DNA of 64,000 nucleotides from Prosopocoilus inquinatus (GCA_036172665.1 CM069873.1:30496001-30560000), one strand, 5' to 3'; positions 44,101 through 57,746 are shown, numbered from the stretch's first letter. Notes: generated by a model from the letters alone, not told the origin. Numbers and translations: made by a program.

Positions 44101-45375
44101 GGAAAGCCACATATCACATACTCTATTTCGTGAAGCCAGCACCATCTATCATTTTTTCTACTCTAGGTATCGCACGTTTCTAATTTGCAAGCATGCGTGT
44201 CCATCCCAAGAATATTTTTCTAATTTACGATTGGCTGATTTCGCATGTGGTACCCTCGTTTTCGCCATTTCGGCCTCCTGGCATTGCTTAATTGTTGACG
44301 ATCATAGAGATTGCCTCATTGTTGTTTTGTGTTCTCTTTTAGGAGTTATTTTTCCGTGTGGGCGTAATTCGAATACGACTTTCCTCCCTATTCTGATAAC
44401 TGATAGCGACATCGTTAAATAACGGAAACCGTTTAGTGATATATTCTGACCAATCTATACATTGGTTTAAATCAAAAGTAAGAGAAAGGAAAAACAAAAC
44501 GAGGGACAATCGATTTCAAACGAAAGACGACCGATTAACAAACGAAAGACAATCGACTACGAAGGAAAAACATTCAGTTACAAAGAATAACGAAATAATT
44601 CTGACGTTCAGAATTTGTAAAAAGAGATTTAAAAAATCGCGGGGAAAGAAGGGTTCTTTTTTTAAATTTTTTAATTAATACAATCGACTATAAACGATAA
44701 GGAAAAAAAGTATAATTCTAATAAATAAATAAAGTTGAACAGAAATAGCTATTCAGTTTCAAAACAGCTAAGAATTAAATTTCTTCAAGAAAAAGTACTT
44801 GAGAAACAATTGAAAAATATTTTCCTTTGGCGCTGGGTTTCAGGAGCTTTTCTAACTTAAAATTTTGACAACTCTTGTCACTTTTATAGAAATAGGATAA
44901 TCCAGAGGCAGTTAAAGAGTTTTGATTTGCTTAGCATAAGAAATACAATTTCGAATAAATAATGTTGAACAGATACAGCTATAGAAGTTTCAAATATAAG
45001 TGGCGCCTCTGTTAATCTGTGGTCCCAGTTCTATTTAATTCCCTTTAATTTTCTGGGAAGAGCTTCAAAATAGGTAAGAATTAAAGTTCTTCTCTTCAAG
45101 AGAGCGATTTAGAAACAATTGAAAAGTGTTTTCGCTTGGCGCCAGTTTTCAGGAGTTTTTCTAACCTAAAATATTGAAAACTCTTGTCACCAGAAGCAGT
45201 TAAGCAGTTTTGATTTGAATTTTTTTAGTTTTACTTTGTTAATAATAAATAAATGCGAGGCGCTGTTTTATTTTACAACCTGGCAGCTTCAGTTCTAGTT
45301 ACGCCACTGGACGCCAGTGCATTTTGTGCATTATTAAGAAGCCTGTGGAAGTTATAGGCAGGTAAGCCAGCAATT
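44101..45375. other. Non-coding interval
   Basis: Short frames at 44078-44422 and 44436-44678 are AT-rich with no recognised domain. Two diverged direct repeats occur at about 44820-44890 and 45110-45190 (CGCTGG-TTTCAGGAG-TTTTCTAAC). Confidence 0.35.
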
Positions 45376-46995
45376 GTACGGTGGTGTCGAAAAGTTTTAA
45401 GACGAAATGAAATACCCCTGGCCGTACGAATATCCGTGCTTTGCAATTATGAACCTTAACAACATTTAGCCGGCTGACCTGCTTTTATGGTACGGCTGGC
45501 GGCAAGCCTAATAAATAAATATTGGTTACGGTTTCCAGTAATAATAACAGGTATCGTTGGTCCTATGACAATATACATACAATGGAATGATTATCTCTTT
45601 CGGTAGTTTGTGTTCTGCGTTCCATTTCACAACGAAATTAAACAAAACTTTCCGACACAAAAAAATGTTCAATACTAAAACATAATTACTTCGCAGCTTC
45701 TTATACACAGAGAAAAATCAATAGTAAAAAGTAACACAAATTGTAGTCAGAATAAAGACAGAAACAAATTGTAACAAATATTAACACAACTGTAGTAAAT
45801 ATTAGCAGAATTCTAGTAAATAGTCCGACAATTGTGCGAATATTAGCTACAATTTGTTTCCGTCTTCATTCTAACTACAATTTGTGTTACTTTTTACTAA
45901 TGATTTTCCTCTGTGTACCTACACTCTAAGTTGGGATAATACACGGTATTACCAGAAATTTTCCAGAATACCAACATTGTAAATGTAATAGGATGTAGAG
46001 GTATAACATCCTGCGCAAGATACTTAAACAGGATTAAATATTAGGGACAATATCTTACTTAGTATTAATTTTCATTTTCTTATTAGATGCTTAAATTCCT
46101 CAATTTGTATTTAAATTCCCGGTTTCATGAACAGAAATTTGTGTCATTTTTTAAGAATATTCTTTATCATACGTTTTCATGAATTAATTAATATAACAGT
46201 AAGGTCCGATTTCATAATAGGATTTTAATTTTAAAGTTATTTTAACCTAAAAAAATACATTTGTTTCCCCATTCTTAAATTGACTTAACGCTTCCTTAAA
46301 GTCTGATAATGAAAGCAGCCATAAGTCCAATTAAAAATTAATGTGTCATTAAAAGTACTTTGTTACTCATTCGATTTATACAGAAAAAATAGGATAATAA
46401 AATAATTTTGGTTTATTTAACTCGTTCTGTTCGACTCTGTATAATAGTTTGATTTAAATTAGCATTGGAAATTTTTAATTGCAACACATGAAACATAAAT
46501 AGTATTTTCCTTTTCTGATCACTTCGTTTATTTATTATTCAACAATAATAACACGTTCAAACCTAAATTTAAATATATCCCGAACTTATGGCAGTTTAAA
46601 ACAAAAAAAATCTAAATTGAATCTTAAAAAAAAGAATATAACAAAACCCGGGTAGGTATTATTTTTATTAACATTAAACTAAAAACAATTAACAAATTAA
46701 ACATGACTTCACAAAATATAACTATATACCTGAATTAATTTTATTAATAATTACTGTCATAATACATTACAAATTACGCAGTTCTCATTACCTGGAATTT
46801 TCTTATTCAATGCTTAACAGATTACCTGCTCTCGTGAATGAATTTTATGACCCTGCTCATCCCCTGGTCAAGAGAGGGAGACAGAAACGGGGAGGCTCGA
46901 ATGCAGAAGAAGAATCCAGACGGGCTATTTCAATAAGGCTCAAATTCCAACAGATTTACTGCTTTTCGTCTTAAAACTTTTCGACAGTGGTGTAC
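45376..46995. mobile_element. TIR element of about 1.6 kb, non-coding
   Basis: The left end GTACGGTGGTGTCGAAAAG...TTTTAAGACGAAA (45376-45407) and the right end TTTCGTCTTAAAACTTTTCG...ACAGTGGTGTAC (46964-46995) are inverted, with an almost perfect 23-bp core. No transposase frame remains. A smaller foldback element is nested at 45704-45917. Confidence 0.6.
45704..45917. repeat. Nested foldback element, 214 bp
   Basis: The arms of about 70 bp begin TACACAGAGAAAAATCA and pair with TGATTTTCCTCTGTGTA. Both contain AGTAAAAAGTAACACAAATTG and ACAAATTGTA. Only a few mismatches separate the arms. Confidence 0.8.
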
Positions 46996-47601
46996 AATGT
47001 GTTAAATTCAGTCGTCGCTAATATCTTTGTTTTTTACTTTCTCTCAGTCTTTATCGTCGCCTGTTCGTTGTCGCCAATTGCATTTATCATGGGTCTTTTT
47101 ATTTTCCCGTTACGCAATTTGTGCACCCAAACGAGCCCAAAAGCGCAAAAGAGGGCGAAGCGCACGTTCCATTTAGACAACTTTCCATAAGTTTATACAT
47201 GAAAGTCACGCGCTTCAAACGTAAAATTCAGAGCTAATGGAAAAACACCTATTGTCGACTGTTAGCGACGAAGCTTTCTGCATCAGATTTAATGTCGAGA
47301 ATTATCCAGCAAGTATTTGGGCAACGAATAAAATGTCATTGTTTCGAGTGTCTCAACAGCGGACGGCGAGCAAGGAACAGCGTCGCATCATGTGTAAGTG
47401 CTATGATGATTTGGTGATGTCATAGTTGCTCTCACAGAGTGACGCCATAGTTAATAATGTTCTGGAAAGTCCGTACTTACCTGATTATTTGCTAATTAAT
47501 GAGTCTGAATTTAATTTTAAGTTTACTGGTTCATTCATTCACTGTTAGGTGAATCAAGGCCCTTGAATAACTATTTAAATCTGGGGCTCTATTCTCAAGT
47601 C
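46996..47601. other. Non-coding interval
   Basis: No supported gene. Short frames at 46987-47190 and 47237-47425 have no recognised similarity. Confidence 0.35.
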
Positions 47602-47723
47602 ACTCGACCAAAGTCGTATGCGAAACTGACGTCAAAATGACGCAATTTTCGAACGATCTGTAAAGTTTTGTATGAGAATGTACTCCATTTTGACGTCATT
47701 TTCGCATACGACTTTGGTCGAGT
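47602..47723. repeat. MITE with 36-bp near-perfect inverted termini
   Basis: ACTCGACCAAAGTCGTATGC begins the left arm (47602-47637), and its inverse ends the right arm (47688-47723), with one mismatch in 36 bp. It is 122 bp in total. Confidence 0.85.
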
Positions 47724-49399
47724 AGAGATAGCTAAGCGTTTGGAATCTCGTTGGACAATTATCTCTGGCGCCCTTAGACAAATTATCGTCGAAAATCGAT
47801 CCATCACCCGTATCTCCACTTGAGCTAGGTGATTCCGCCTATAACTACGCATTTTTCTTGCTACTGTCCATCCATGTGGTAATTTTGGTAAACTTTTCTG
47901 GGTAGGTGAAAGGAGTAGGTAGTAATAAAGGAAAATAAAACAATGTAAGTACAATATAAACGTGGTTTATTTATAATATTAATTTGTCAGTTCCATGTAT
48001 GACATGCCGTTTATAACCTCATCTCGGAATAAATGCCATCGTAATATAACAATTCCATTCATTTTGTGTAAAGTCACTGCAAGCGTCCTTTAATTACACT
48101 AAAATTAGCACATTCATGTAGTTAAAGTCGTTTACAAAATAGTCTAGCCTTACTTTTGATTTAATCATAAGGGGGATCGAGAACGTAAAATCCATTTACA
48201 TACGGGTTACATAATCAGTGGGACTATCCTTAAATGATTATCATATATCACGACATTTATAAGCTGTTTATGTTATATAATAAAAATAATCTTTACTAGT
48301 AAATAGACATTTACAGTGCGTGTTATGGAATTTGATTTTGAGAACCATTCTCACTTCCAGCTATGGTATCATCGTTACAAACATAATTTAAAATAATTTT
48401 TTTTCCTTCTAAGAAAATGGTTCCCGAATCAAAAATTATTTTACATCAGTTGCATTCTTTACTCTCACAATTTTAGCAGCATAAGTTTGACATTCTTGAC
48501 AATATCAATCCTAAGCCCTTAATATAGAATTCTCATTACAGTTTTTTTTTCAAGATACACCTAAGAGTTATTTACAATAATACTGCATATTAAGTAGAAA
48601 TATTTTGAAAAGCGTCTACGCTGTTATTTACATTCAAAAATAGCAGTATGTACGTATTTATGGCAGGTTCACATTCAAGGGGGATAAGCTCACGTTACAT
48701 TTTATTTCCTGATCAGAAAACGAATCGATCGAAACTGCGAATTAATTTCATTAATCCTCTGCACCGATACCTGTTTGCTTAATTCTATGCTTAATACATA
48801 ATAATGTTTTATCACCCTTACTTTGACCAGAAAATCATCGTTTGTAAAATGAGCTTAAGAAAATAGTTGCAGAAAATGTGCTTTTTTCTATTTTTAAAAA
48901 GTTTTAATTCGATTAAGCCTTTTCAACGATTTTAATTCGATTAGGCATGTGCTTTATCCAAGTATAGAGAAATCACTTCAATTTTTAATAAATAAAGTCC
49001 TGGAAGTCTGTAATTTAAGTAAATTAAATAGTTTTCTAGTTTTAGAATTGATTTTAGAAAAACTAAATGTTTATTGCCAATTCACCCAAAATGTTGACAA
49101 AAGACAATTTCCTTTCTTTTATAAGAGACCAATAAAAGTTTTCTAATAGTTCAAATTGTCCTTAATTCGCGAAATACAGTAACCAACAGATGGCGCTTTT
49201 AATAAGGAAAATAAACAGCTGTCATTAATGTTATTCAGTATAACTCGTTATATTCGATTCATCAATCAATTTTTTTAGTTTTATTATTATGTGTACGTTA
49301 TGCTAAAAGTTTGGAAGCATCACAAAACTCACAAAACATTTTTCTCAATTTAATGTTTTTTATAGCTTAACTACAGTGGCGTAACTAAGTCAAGTCGCA
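47724..49399. other. Non-coding interval
   Basis: AT-rich DNA with no supported gene, RNA gene or clear repeat. Confidence 0.35.
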
Positions 49400-49528
49400 G
49401 ATCTTTCCACTTGCTAATAAAGTTCCCAATAACGTTTATTTGGCGAATAAGTTGAATTTTACGAATGGTTGTCATGGCGACTTGTTGAATTATTCGTCAA
49501 ATAAATTTATTAGGAGGCTGGAAAGATC
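49400..49528. repeat. Small foldback element, copy A
   Basis: GATCTTTCCACTTGCTAATAAAG at the left pairs with TTTATTAGGAGGCTGGAAAGATC at the right. Internal GCGAATAAGTTGAATT and its inverse are also visible. The same family is at 36348-36420. Confidence 0.75.
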
Positions 49529-52500
49529 AGGCCTAAGAAAGTACATCTAAAAAATTTTTTTAGCTGCTTACTTTCAGTGCTAAGTAAATCAAGAGTGTAA
49601 TTATTTATCAGATGGCGCTATTTATAAACTGTTTTTTGTAACATAATTTTGAATTTCTTTTTAGCGTTTTTCAATTGCCCTGAAATTTCTTTCCCACAGA
49701 TAAAAAGTTACGACTCATGGTAACAGATGGCACCGTAAATGTTTTTTTTTTATTCAAAGTCGTTTCAAGAGCAGATTTTTCAGTTGTTTTCCGGCAAATA
49801 AAGAACAGAGCCGGCTGAATTAATATATCCAATACGGTCAGTCCAATTCCCGTAAAAATTTAGTTAGTAAAATAAGCTATGAAGCGTGTCAACTAGCGCC
49901 CTCATACTCATTAATCAGGTGTTACCATGGTTACGACACCGACGCTTATTTTGACACCTTAAATATCAAGACGAATTGACATCTCTCATAACCAAAAATT
50001 TCATGATGACAGTAATCTTGACACTAGTTTTGATTTAGAGGGAACCACTTGACATACGTTTTTCAGTTTTTCCAAAAACATTTTTTAATGTTTTTTATGG
50101 CGTCGTTCGTTCGAAATTGAAATTGAAACCTAGTTGTCTTTTGAGCGTTTTCCAGCTGTTTTGAAATAATTGTTTTCCGGTAATGATTTCAAAATTTATA
50201 ATTTTTTCAGACTATCTGTATTTGAAAATACACATTTTTCAGAAATTTTGTGAAGTATGACTTACAAATAATGAGTTCTCACTTTTCCCCCTTTGTGAAT
50301 CTTTAGAGATCCAGACAAAAATTTTACTCTTGTTGGATTCGGTTAGGCGTCTTAGCGCCGAGCGGATTGCTTTGCAATCCCTGCAACCCCTATAGCTACG
50401 CCACTGGCTAACCAAATGTATTTTCACAAAACTTTCGCAAGATGTCAGCCACTCCGTGATTTTCTTGAGGTACTAAATCGACACACTTCGAGTTCAGGTA
50501 GTGACAACCCTTCCCAATTACAAGTTTATTATGTAACGAAGATGATAAATTTTCTCTATCTATCCTTGTCGCGCAATAAACTCATCTAGGGATAAAAAAA
50601 ACACGATCCAAAGTTTGTTATTTTACAAATGGCAATTTACTGTGGCTGGATAGAATGACACAACGTAATATATGACAGACAGTCGGTCGTAAACTACAAC
50701 CATCGTAGTAACAATAATTCCCTAAAAGTGTTGATTTCTTTGTTGCTCTTGTGACAATCATATTTATTATCTTTGTTACACAATAAACTCATAATGGGAA
50801 CGGGATGGTGTTACATGAACACGTGTGTTCATTTAGTGACTTTAGATTTTCTCGAATACAGTGCCACCAAGCTTACAATAGTGGGCGTGTTGGGGGCGCT
50901 GCTTGGCATTATTTGTTATTATTTGTCTCACTCGAATCTCGTTTATAACAATATTCCATTTCGCTCTTTTGATTGTAGTTCACATATTTTCCGGAGCTAC
51001 TGTAAACCTTGGTGGTAAATATTATAGAGGAATTGGCATCAAAATAACGTTTCTGACGACGACAGCCAGCAACTGGTTGCTGAAACGTCGGATTATAATA
51101 ATTCAAAAACTGATAGAAGTGCCTAGTAAGATTATATGGCGTAATAATGTTGAACATTTTCTGAAAGTTCTCTACATTTAGGTAATTCACATAATACAAA
51201 CAATTTTTATGACTAAACCAAAACGAAAAAGAAAATAAACTGAAAGAAAAAGGGAGTTTAGGCTATTTGGACCCTTTGACAGAAACTAACCGTAGAAATG
51301 TTAAAACACCGTGTCATGACGAATGTAGCGGATACTTACACTTACATTTGCGGAATTAAACTGTCTGTTAAGCGTACGTTTCCCTGGAATAAACTTAACG
51401 CTGCTGTCCTGTGCTCGGTCGGTGTTTTAACAAATATGCTATACACACAGTTTTATGACATTTAAAATATACATTATAATATTATTATGTTTTGTTAAAG
51501 TCTAAGAACCTCAGCAAATAAGTTTATTTATTTATTTATGTTTTTCTGCGAGAACATTTAACAATTACATTGCTTTATTTACATGGTATTCTATGTTATT
51601 GTAACACAGACGCCATTTTTTTAATTATTATTATTATAATAGAATGAAGATTGCGTTTATGCGAAGAAATTTGTTTTAAAAAAAGATTATTAAGGCAACA
51701 TAAACAACAATTATTACAAAAAAAGTATTAAGTAAGTAACACGTGTTGAAGTGTCCTTAACTTTAATTTGTTTACGTAACGCGCAGGTATTAGAATGTAG
51801 CTTTATATTTTAGTTTAATTCTTAAATAACTATTGAAAGAGCTGCATTAATCCTACTTACGATATGTTGTTTTCCAAAATTACTTACCCATCCTATGTGT
51901 ATTAAATAAATGCATGAAAACTTAAAGATGCACGGTGATAATGCATAGAAAAAAAATAAATGAATTGTTCAGGATCTGCGATGGTAATATGCAAGGAGCT
52001 TTTCATTTTTAAAATCTATCTAATCTACGCAAAAATATTTTTTTTTTTTGCGAGAATAAAACAAATTATGAAGTCGAATTCTTCATATAAACGCAATAAC
52101 TGACACAAAAGTAAAACAATTAAACCTCGAGTAGAAAAATAATCTAATTACTAATTACATTAGCGTACACGTAAACTTAATATCTAATTAATCAATTAGC
52201 ATAAAACGAGACGATTCTGTGATGCATTTGCATTAATCAAGTTTATAAACATTAAGGTAGGCAACGTTCAAGATGTCATTATTTTTTTATGAGGCTACAT
52301 ACAAAAGCTAACGGAAATTAATTACTTAATCGTTATTTACACTTCAGTCTTATTTTGGTAACTTCGAATAAGTTGTGCTTTCTCAAAATAAGCGTTCTGA
52401 ATTTCGTTTAAAACGAAAAAAAAAATGGGTACGTAATACAGAAGAGATAATAAGAAATATTGATTTGTAGAAGGTAAAATGGAAAACATATTTTCTAGCT

Positions 52501-52705
52501 TGATAAAATTGTTCGTAGAAAATAGTAAAACATTTTTAAAGCTGACATAATTCGGTTATGTTATTCGGCTGCGTTTTTCTCGCACCTTTTCACCCCGTTC
52601 TTTTTTTTGCGACTTTCCGAAATTTATATGAAAAAAGTGTGAATGAAAAAAATAGTTGGTGAAGTAATGGAGCGCTTAGAAAGAAAATTGGCAAAATACA
52701 GGGAA
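49529..52705. other. Non-coding interval with one hairpin repeat
   Basis: No gene is supported. At 51039-51090 (plus) a hairpin of the form AACGTTTCTGACGACGAC...GTTGCTGAAACGTC is present. It resembles dispersed hairpins common in insect genomes but does not give a convincing hammerhead. Other small frames are uninformative. Confidence 0.35.
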
Positions 52706-52823
52706 ATCAGAAGTGATTTCTACCCACGTGACTCCCCCGTGAAAGCATGAAACCAACCGAGGCAAGCAAATCAAAATCAAATACAACAGAACGAAAGTCA
52801 CGTGGGTTGAAATCATTTCTGAT
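52706..52823. repeat. MITE with 28-bp inverted termini
   Basis: The left arm is ATCAGAAGTGATTTC TACCCACGTGACT (52706-52733). The right arm (52796-52823) is its inverse with two mismatches. 118 bp total, non-coding. Confidence 0.8.
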
Positions 52824-53978
52824 GTCATGTATTTAAAATACGAGGCCTAAGTTTAAAATGCACCCACATATAAGCCATTCTTTATTTATTTGTAATTGCA
52901 GTGTATCGTGAAAGTATACTGAGAATGTAATAGTATTCATGTACAGTCGCGAGTAATAAATTTTGGTAGCCATTGATTGTCAAAGAATGTCAAAAATAAG
53001 GATATTGATGCCTTAATTCTGAATACAGGGAATAATTTCTTAAAAATTTAAATTATCTCCGCCACTTTTTTGGTGGGTCTAGGACAATTGGCCGACGCCG
53101 ATATACCGTCGCCAATTCACCGACCCCAATTCGCCGTAGGTACAATTCGCTGTCGGTAAATTCGCCGTCAGCGACTATACGTAAATAAAATAAAAAGTAT
53201 GATACATAAATAAAGAAACAGATAACATTTTTTGCTCTTCTAGGAAGTATTTCTCATTCCGCATGGTGTTTGTAAAATCCCTCCAAATTTTTTAATATTT
53301 TCAGATTTTGCTGAAAATTATACTCGTTTTCATATAAATCAAAATCACTACACATCAAAAGACGACTGTTTTCGAGATATTGGGCCATATTCTCATCTCA
53401 TGATTAGAGTCGTCTCTAACTAAAGCCGTGATTAAAATAAACAGAAACGATATGGCTTTATGCGAATTTCATGAGTAAGGGAGTGAGAGAGAATTTAATT
53501 ACGATGTTGCTAAATTAAAGACTGAATATGGGCCGTTGATTTATGAAAGCTCGTCAATTAAAATTATAAAAAAAATTGAGGGTTCCATTAAAAAAAATAC
53601 ATAATTATGCTAACAGATACCGGATGCCGTGTGGGCAGAAAATGTAGAGACCCAGCATGATCAAGTACATAACCTTTAACTAACCAGGAGATTTTTAACA
53701 TACTTTCCTTGGGAGAGCTTCTTCGTCAATTCATTCCTTCACCATAACTTATTGCATTTGTTTATGGGTCTTAATTAGCTATTAGTTAAATTAATTACGT
53801 CTTCGGTTAGATTGGTTGGTCTAGCATCGCTTTTTAAAACCATTTTCAAATTAAGACGTCCATTGAATATCTTTTTGAGTTTTTTTCTGAACTTTTCCCC
53901 TTGTTCTTTTCAGTCCTTTCTTGTCTTTACAAATTTTCATTTTCCACGACTTCCTTACTATTAGACGCAAATCTTTAC
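52824..53978. other. Non-coding interval
   Basis: Contains short direct motifs CCAATTCGCCGT / AATTCGCTGTCGG / AATTCGCCGTC at 53090-53170, a small cluster of uncertain meaning. No gene. Confidence 0.35.
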
Positions 53979-55537
53979 CAGGGTTCCCATCTTCCGAAGA
54001 AAGTCAGGAAAATAAGGAAAGATTCATTTATGTCAGAGAAAAGCCGGGAAATTTGATTTAATTTTATTATTTATTATTTAATAACTGTTTTTAAATTTGA
54101 AAGCACTTTAATAATAATTTGTTGTATTTTAGGCAACTTTTATGCGTTTCTAAAAGTGCTAATTTATTTTCTGTAATTAGAAAAATAGAAAGAGAAAATG
54201 TTCCACATTAAAAAAAAATTAGAAAAATGCATAATTTCATCAGAAAATCCTGAAAAAAATTATTACATTTTTAACAAGAAAAACGTCCTTAGAAGTAAAC
54301 GCAACAGTGCCCGTCCCTTTTTGAATTTTTTTCTTACGATCGTCATTTGTTTCCTCTTCAAATTTCTTTCACATTCTGAATTGCTTTTATTGCTGTTGTC
54401 GTTATTGTTTAAAAGAGGACGTCGTTGCGTCGTTTTGAATTAATTATTTGTTTTTCTTTTCTCTTTTTTGTTTGTCTTTTGAAATTATTTCGTTTCCTTT
54501 CGTATTTCTTTGTGGTTATCCGTAATGAAATTTAACATCGTCATTATTTTCCTCCTTTTCGAAATTAATTAATTAAAAAATTTTTGCACTTCCTTTTCTA
54601 GCGCGATTTTTTTCCTACTTTTCTCAGAAAGTTTGATTTCGCAAAAAAGTTTTACTATGATAGAAATTTATTCATCTTTGTGGTTATCCGTGATGAAATT
54701 TACAATCGTCATTGTTGTCTTCTTTTCCGAAATTAATTAATTCAAAAATTTTGCACTTTTTTTCCACCGCAAATAATCAGTCGTCATTTATTTTTTACTG
54801 CTTTCTTCAGAAATTTTGATTTCGTAAATAAGTATTACTATGATAGAAAAATTTATTCTTATTTGTTAATTATTGTGAAGTTGGAATTATTATTAGTCTG
54901 AAATGAAACTTATTATTTACTTTCTAATTTAAAATCTATAATTCGGTTTGAGTTTTTTTCTTCTCTGTCTGTTTGTTATATTTTTTTTTTCTACTTTAGT
55001 AAGGATTTTCTTTTTCATTTGTAGTGTGTTTCTCGATTGTCAAAAACGTTTTTCGTTTTTACTTCCAGATATCAAATAAATGTTGTTGTTAGTTTCTTTG
55101 GAATTTGAATTTTTTCTGCCTAATTCTTACAAAATGTAGCGATTGTCTTTTGTTATGAAGAAGTTGAAAACATTATTTTACTGCTCTTAGTGCAGACAAT
55201 CAGTAGTTTGCCAATATTAAAGGGACTTCGTTGCTGGGAAAATCTATTTTTTTAATTTTAAGATAAACTGCGATGGTATTAAAATTATTTATAATTTTTA
55301 AAGATAATTCAATAATTTTCTCCGTTAAATTAAAAAAAAGTAAACTACTAATTTACGTACACCTATTATCTCTATTCTGAAGTCAGGAAAAAATGGAAAA
55401 TTGTTTTTTAAACATTTTTAAAATTCAGAGAAGTTGCATAACCGCAGTCGATTGTGAATGTTTGTCAATTTCTTGGTGAAAAGTTTGGGAAAATCTGGAA
55501 AAGTCAGGGAACGTTTTAATGAAAAAGCGGGAACCTT
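53979..55537. mobile_element. Second CAGGGTTCCC-type repeat copy with internal tandem duplication
   Basis: It starts CAGGGTTCCCATCTTCC and ends GGGAACCTTG, matching the complex at 39587-44100. Inside, a unit of about 168 bp is duplicated (starts near 54511 and 54679): both units have TGTGGTTATCCGT-ATGAAATTT, CGAAATTAATTAATT and TACTATGATAGAAA. No protein is supported. Confidence 0.6.
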
Positions 55538-55635
55538 GTTTACCTTCCAAAATTTTGTAATCTTACAACATTCATCCATTTTACTAGGTTGTCGACGATG
55601 ATGTAAAAAAAAGTTGTACTTATTTGCCTTTAAAA

Positions 55636-55804
55636 TACAGTGAAATCTCTGATAAGCGGACAAGAATCGTCGCCAATTATCTGTCCACTTGTAAGAGGTG
55701 GGTGTCCGCTTATTAGAGAGAATTTTATTAAAAGATTCTATAGATAGATTCTATACAAAATTGTCCGGTTACGAGAGGTGTCCGTAATGAGAGAGTTCAC
55801 TGTA
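55636..55804. repeat. pogo/Tigger-like MITE
   Basis: TACAGTGAAATCTCTGATAAGC at the left and the inverse of GTAATGAGAGAGTTCACTGTA at the right are inverted termini flanked by TA, the target of Tc1/mariner/pogo elements. The 169-bp interior also repeats GTCCGCTTATTAGAGAG-like motifs. Confidence 0.7.
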
Positions 55805-57746
55805 GCAAATTTTAAATCCCTCAACAAACGATTCACTGGATTGATAACAAATAAAATAATTTTAAATGCAAATTCAACATAGCAAACACTGCAAAAACGA
55901 CCGATATGATGAAAATATAACTTACGGAAAATCTTGATAATCAAGTTTTCCAAATTTTGAGTACGTAAATTAAAAATTCTTATGAAAATATATTGAAATT
56001 GATAGTTGATATAATTTATTTAGAAATTTAAATAATATGTATTATTTAGATGGAATTTTGATCAAAACATTGACAGTGGGATATCGGCTTAAGAATTAAG
56101 AGTATTTTTTTTAATTTGATAAAATTACGTGTTCTTGAAAAGTTTTCTATTGAAATATTTCTATTTATTTCTTTGTTTAATCCGATTACAAATGAATATG
56201 ACAGCCCAATAATAACAATTATAATTGCGACTGTAAAAGTTAATTAGCCAAGTAAACAAAAAGAGGAATCACACAAGAAAAAAAATCGTAACTTTAAAGG
56301 AGCTTACTTACTGAAAAATTAATTAAATTTCCTCGGCAGAACATAATAAAAGTGTAGTAGAATGACTTCAATGAAAAGTATTCGGTACAGCTATACACAT
56401 GCATACAATACAAGCAACTCAAATATTCAAAGGCACACATGGATGCATGCATTCAAACAGAATATTACGCTCCATTGTTTGCTCCGATTTTTTTTTTATT
56501 TTCTTTATCTGAAACGATACAGGAATTAATGATCCTACATGTTGGCTTCGTTCATATATTGTTATATTTAAGAAAGTAACATTTAAGTATGTTAAAACTA
56601 AGGTAATAATAAAAATATCTAAATGCATCAAAGAACCGTTTATACCGAAAGGGAAATTTTATTTCTATGTACATACAAATATCTGTTATGTAAAGCTGCA
56701 GTGTATTACGAGAATGTTGAAATGAAACAGCATTATTTTCACATTTTCAGCAAATGTGCACATAAACGTTGCAGCACGCGCCAACAGTTTGTTCTCCAAC
56801 ACTGTTGGCGAGGCTGCGCAAAGAAAAACAATTTACATTGGTGTGATACCCATCCAGTGATTCCGCTTATACAAAAAAAAAATTACGCAAGAGGAGTTTA
56901 TAGCACCCGAGTACGCTTAATTAAGAAAGGATCTTAAGGATAATTATGTAGACCACTAGAGGGCATGAAAGACTTACGATATTACTGTCGCTTGGATATA
57001 TCCGCACGTAATTCCGAATTTCGTGTTCTGGAACATAAAAGGGTACATTAGCGTTGTATATTTCATTTAAAGTCGTTTCGACCTGCTTTTTCTACTTTCG
57101 ACAATTTAATTAATTATTTCAAGGGAATGATGTTTGGCAGAAAAAGCACACGTAAAAGCTTCAATATAATTAAAAGGAGCAGCAGCAACAGAAGCTTCGC
57201 CAACGAAGTAAATACACTTTAATCTTTATGTTTGCTTCATAAATTCGTTAATTAAATCAAAATGTGTATGTGTATAGCCATAGGTGGAAACTTAAAGGAA
57301 TTTGCGGATGATTAAATAAAGAAACATATTTCTAGCTTGGGATAAATAAAATATTAAGAAGGAAAACGATGTTTCAGCGGTACAGTGCAACTTCGATAAT
57401 CCAAATGCGCATTTTTCCCAATACCAGCTAATCCGTATAAAACAAAATTGGTTATTTGCATCACACGAGTTATCCATTCGTCACTTTCCCTTAGTTTTGG
57501 TTAGTTTTAAATTAAAACACGATAGTCGTCTACAGGGTGATGCGGGACTACTGCCATTACTTTAGCTGTTGCAAGTCGAATATTTTCAAGAATTATATTA
57601 AACTAAATTTGAAAAATTTCATTGCGGATGTTTTGAAAATTAAAAATCAGTAGTTTTGCAGAAACAACTGCAAAATGAAACTATTAATTGTAAAAAAACA
57701 AACAATAATTACTGCTAATTGAAATAGCATTTTGCAATTAGGTATC
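55805..57746. other. Non-coding interval
   Basis: No gene is supported. A pogo-like terminus CAGTGCAACTTCGATAATCC occurs at 57386-57405, and its inverse is at 61655-61671, so these could be ends of related fragments. A small hairpin GCCAACAGT...ACTGTTGGC lies near 56779-56808. Confidence 0.35.

Noticed and set aside
44078..44678. Two adjacent short frames as a small gene
   Set aside because: No domain, and one overlaps the end of a non-coding repeat; lysine-rich composition follows base composition.
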